This document shows, one piece after another, positions 63,085 to 64,000 of a DNA stretch of 64,000 nucleotides. Each line of letters starts with the position of its first letter. The stretch's first letter is position 1. Origin of the DNA: Variovorax sp. UMC13 (GTDB lineage: Bacteria; Pseudomonadota; Gammaproteobacteria; Burkholderiales; Burkholderiaceae_C); NCBI RefSeq assembly GCF_014170375.1, contig NZ_LZZW01000002.1, forward strand, positions 1-64,000, given 5' to 3'. Below the pieces are notes generated by a model, which worked only from the letters and a program-made list of their open reading frames with translations, did no database searches and had not been told where the DNA came from. The translations under genes were made by a program, and so were the position numbers.

Positions 63085-64000
63085 ATGAACCGCCAGTTCT
63101 ATCGGGCGTGCATCGCCTTGCTCATCGCAGGGATTGGAGGGGCAGGGAGCGTTCGGGCGCAGCAAGTGCTATATGCGACCTCGCCTACAAGGCTAACTGG
63201 CGTCCCTTACTTTGAGGGGCCGACAGCGCAAGCCGTTTGCAGTGCGCTTGCAAACTCACAAGGGTTGAATGCTCTCGGCACAGTAGAGGCACAAGGGAAA
63301 GGAGACTATGCGATTTGCGTGGTCCAGATAGTCGATTCCAAAGGGGTCGCCCGCCCGTCTCCGTTCGGCCATGCTGTTCTCATCAACTCACCGGATGTGG
63401 ATCCGCCCGAAGACAAGTCCTGCCAAGCGGGTGCGCAGTTCGGCAACCCGATCGCGCCGGTCACTGGCGAGAAGATCGAACGGATCCAGGACCTTCTTGA
63501 TCCTGGTGCCTACCCGCTGGCGTTCGAGCGCATATACCGCAGCAACCGTCCCGCGCGCTCGGCCGCAAACAACGGTCCGGTCAATGTGTCGGGCTTTGGC
63601 GGCGGCTGGACGCACAACCACGCCACCTTTCTGATGGCGACTGCGGCGAACTCGCCGGCCACGGCATCGGTCCAGACCCCCTGGGGCCCCGTAAGGGCCT
63701 TCACACAGGCAGCGCCGGGCGGCGCCTGGCAAGCGATGGACCATGCCGACACCCTGACCGACAGTGGCTCGACGTGGACCTATAGGCGAGCCGACGACGA
63801 TGTCACACAGGTCTTCGCGAAGTCGGGGCTCCTGCTGAGCGAGAGCACCCGCGACGGCCATGTGACCGCCTACGCTTACGTCGGCGATCGACTGACCAGC
63901 GTCACCGGCCCCACGGGCCGTGTGCTCAACCTGTCATACGACGGCAGCAACCGGCTCTCGAGCGTCGGGGCGCCCGGAGCGAGGAGTGTGCAGTACGGCT
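63085..64000 (+). CDS. Rhs/YD-repeat-type secreted protein, N-terminal part (runs off window)
   Basis: From the ATG at 63085, behind a strong GGAGG (63072-63076), the frame is open for 305 codons to the window edge. A Sec signal (ACIALLIAGIGGAGSVRA) precedes QQVLYATS. Residues about 27-115 are unfamiliar, with four cysteines. From about 118, FGNPIAPVTGEKIERIQDLL followed by PLAFERIYRSNRPA matches the DUF6531 domain that opens many Rhs and contact-dependent toxin proteins; the first YD-type repeats appear at the end (GRVLNLSYDGSNRLSSVGAP). Full-length relatives exceed 1200 residues and end in a variable toxin domain with an immunity gene next to it. These would lie beyond the window. Composition suggests horizontal transfer. 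Confidence 0.85.
   Translation, partial: MNRQFYRACIALLIAGIGGAGSVRAQQVLYATSPTRLTGVPYFEGPTAQAVCSALANSQGLNALGTVEAQGKGDYAICVVQIVDSKGVARPSPFGHAVLINSPDVDPPEDKSCQAGAQFGNPIAPVTGEKIERIQDLLDPGAYPLAFERIYRSNRPARSAANNGPVNVSGFGGGWTHNHATFLMATAANSPATASVQTPWGPVRAFTQAAPGGAWQAMDHADTLTDSGSTWTYRRADDDVTQVFAKSGLLLSESTRDGHVTAYAYVGDRLTSVTGPTGRVLNLSYDGSNRLSSVGAPGARSVQYG

Noticed and set aside
62700..63215. A 171-codon frame ahead of the Rhs gene
   Set aside because: No coding character, rare-residue mix and overlap with the well-supported start, ribosome site and signal peptide of the Rhs-type gene at 63085.

Overview
The window is a stretch of a GC-rich (about two-thirds G+C) bacterial chromosome. The gene content points to a betaproteobacterium of the Comamonadaceae, most likely Variovorax or a close relative. 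Pointers are an Omp32-type porin, class I PHA synthase next to a thiolase, recC-recB-recD in that order, a DUF4148 protein, an HU protein with an alanine/lysine tail, many LysR regulators, and uptake and catabolic operons typical of soil and plant bacteria. The genus is inferred from gene style, not proven. I see no rRNA, tRNA, CRISPR array, transposase or phage gene.

Layout. 84-4800: an enoyl-CoA hydratase, a divergent enoyl reductase-like MDR protein, then a coupled pair, 2-oxoadipate dioxygenase/decarboxylase (hglS) and a 2-aminoadipate-type aminotransferase, closed by a good terminator. 5137-16638: a catabolic region with a DUF1185 protein, a polyamine-type ABC importer whose ATPase and permeases (5907-8750) lie apart from its Tat-exported binding protein (12456-13553), an amidohydrolase, an M20 deacylase with a LysR gene on the minus strand, RidA, a DadA-like oxidase, an unfamiliar V4R-like protein and an FAH-family hydrolase. 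The two plus-strand arms share a near-identical promoter motif. 16787-22335: a large DUF6351-type lipoprotein, a Crp/Fnr regulator, and a LysR gene divergent from L-serine dehydratase.

22369-30895: a sugar-type cluster under an RpiR regulator: a 6-phosphogluconate dehydrogenase-like enzyme, a 6-phospho-3-hexuloisomerase-like SIS protein, a MalEFGK-type importer and an FGGY kinase. 31075-37629: HU protein; a tandem glycine riboswitch with a terminator-type expression platform ahead of a DadA-like oxidase; MFS transporter plus D-2-hydroxyacid dehydrogenase plus LysR; and a DUF4148 protein. 37700-37965 is a gene-free, cloverleaf-forming inverted-repeat element. 38115-47226 encodes RecC, RecB and RecD, followed by an MHYT-GGDEF-EAL protein.

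49529-54825 (minus) carries an NlpD-like factor, an ABC exporter half, CreA, a Nudix hydrolase, a fumarylpyruvate hydrolase-like protein and a porin. 55056-59860 carries a zeta-type GST isomerase, a REP-like repeat, PgeF, a small membrane protein, PhaC and PhaA. 59898-62309 is a tightly overlapped operon of four genes ending in a PIN-domain protein. At about 62.6 kb the sequence changes: a methionine-synthase-like gene survives only as its C-terminal part, base composition drops, and an Rhs/YD-repeat-type secreted protein begins at 63085 and runs off the window. This looks like the edge of a horizontally acquired segment.
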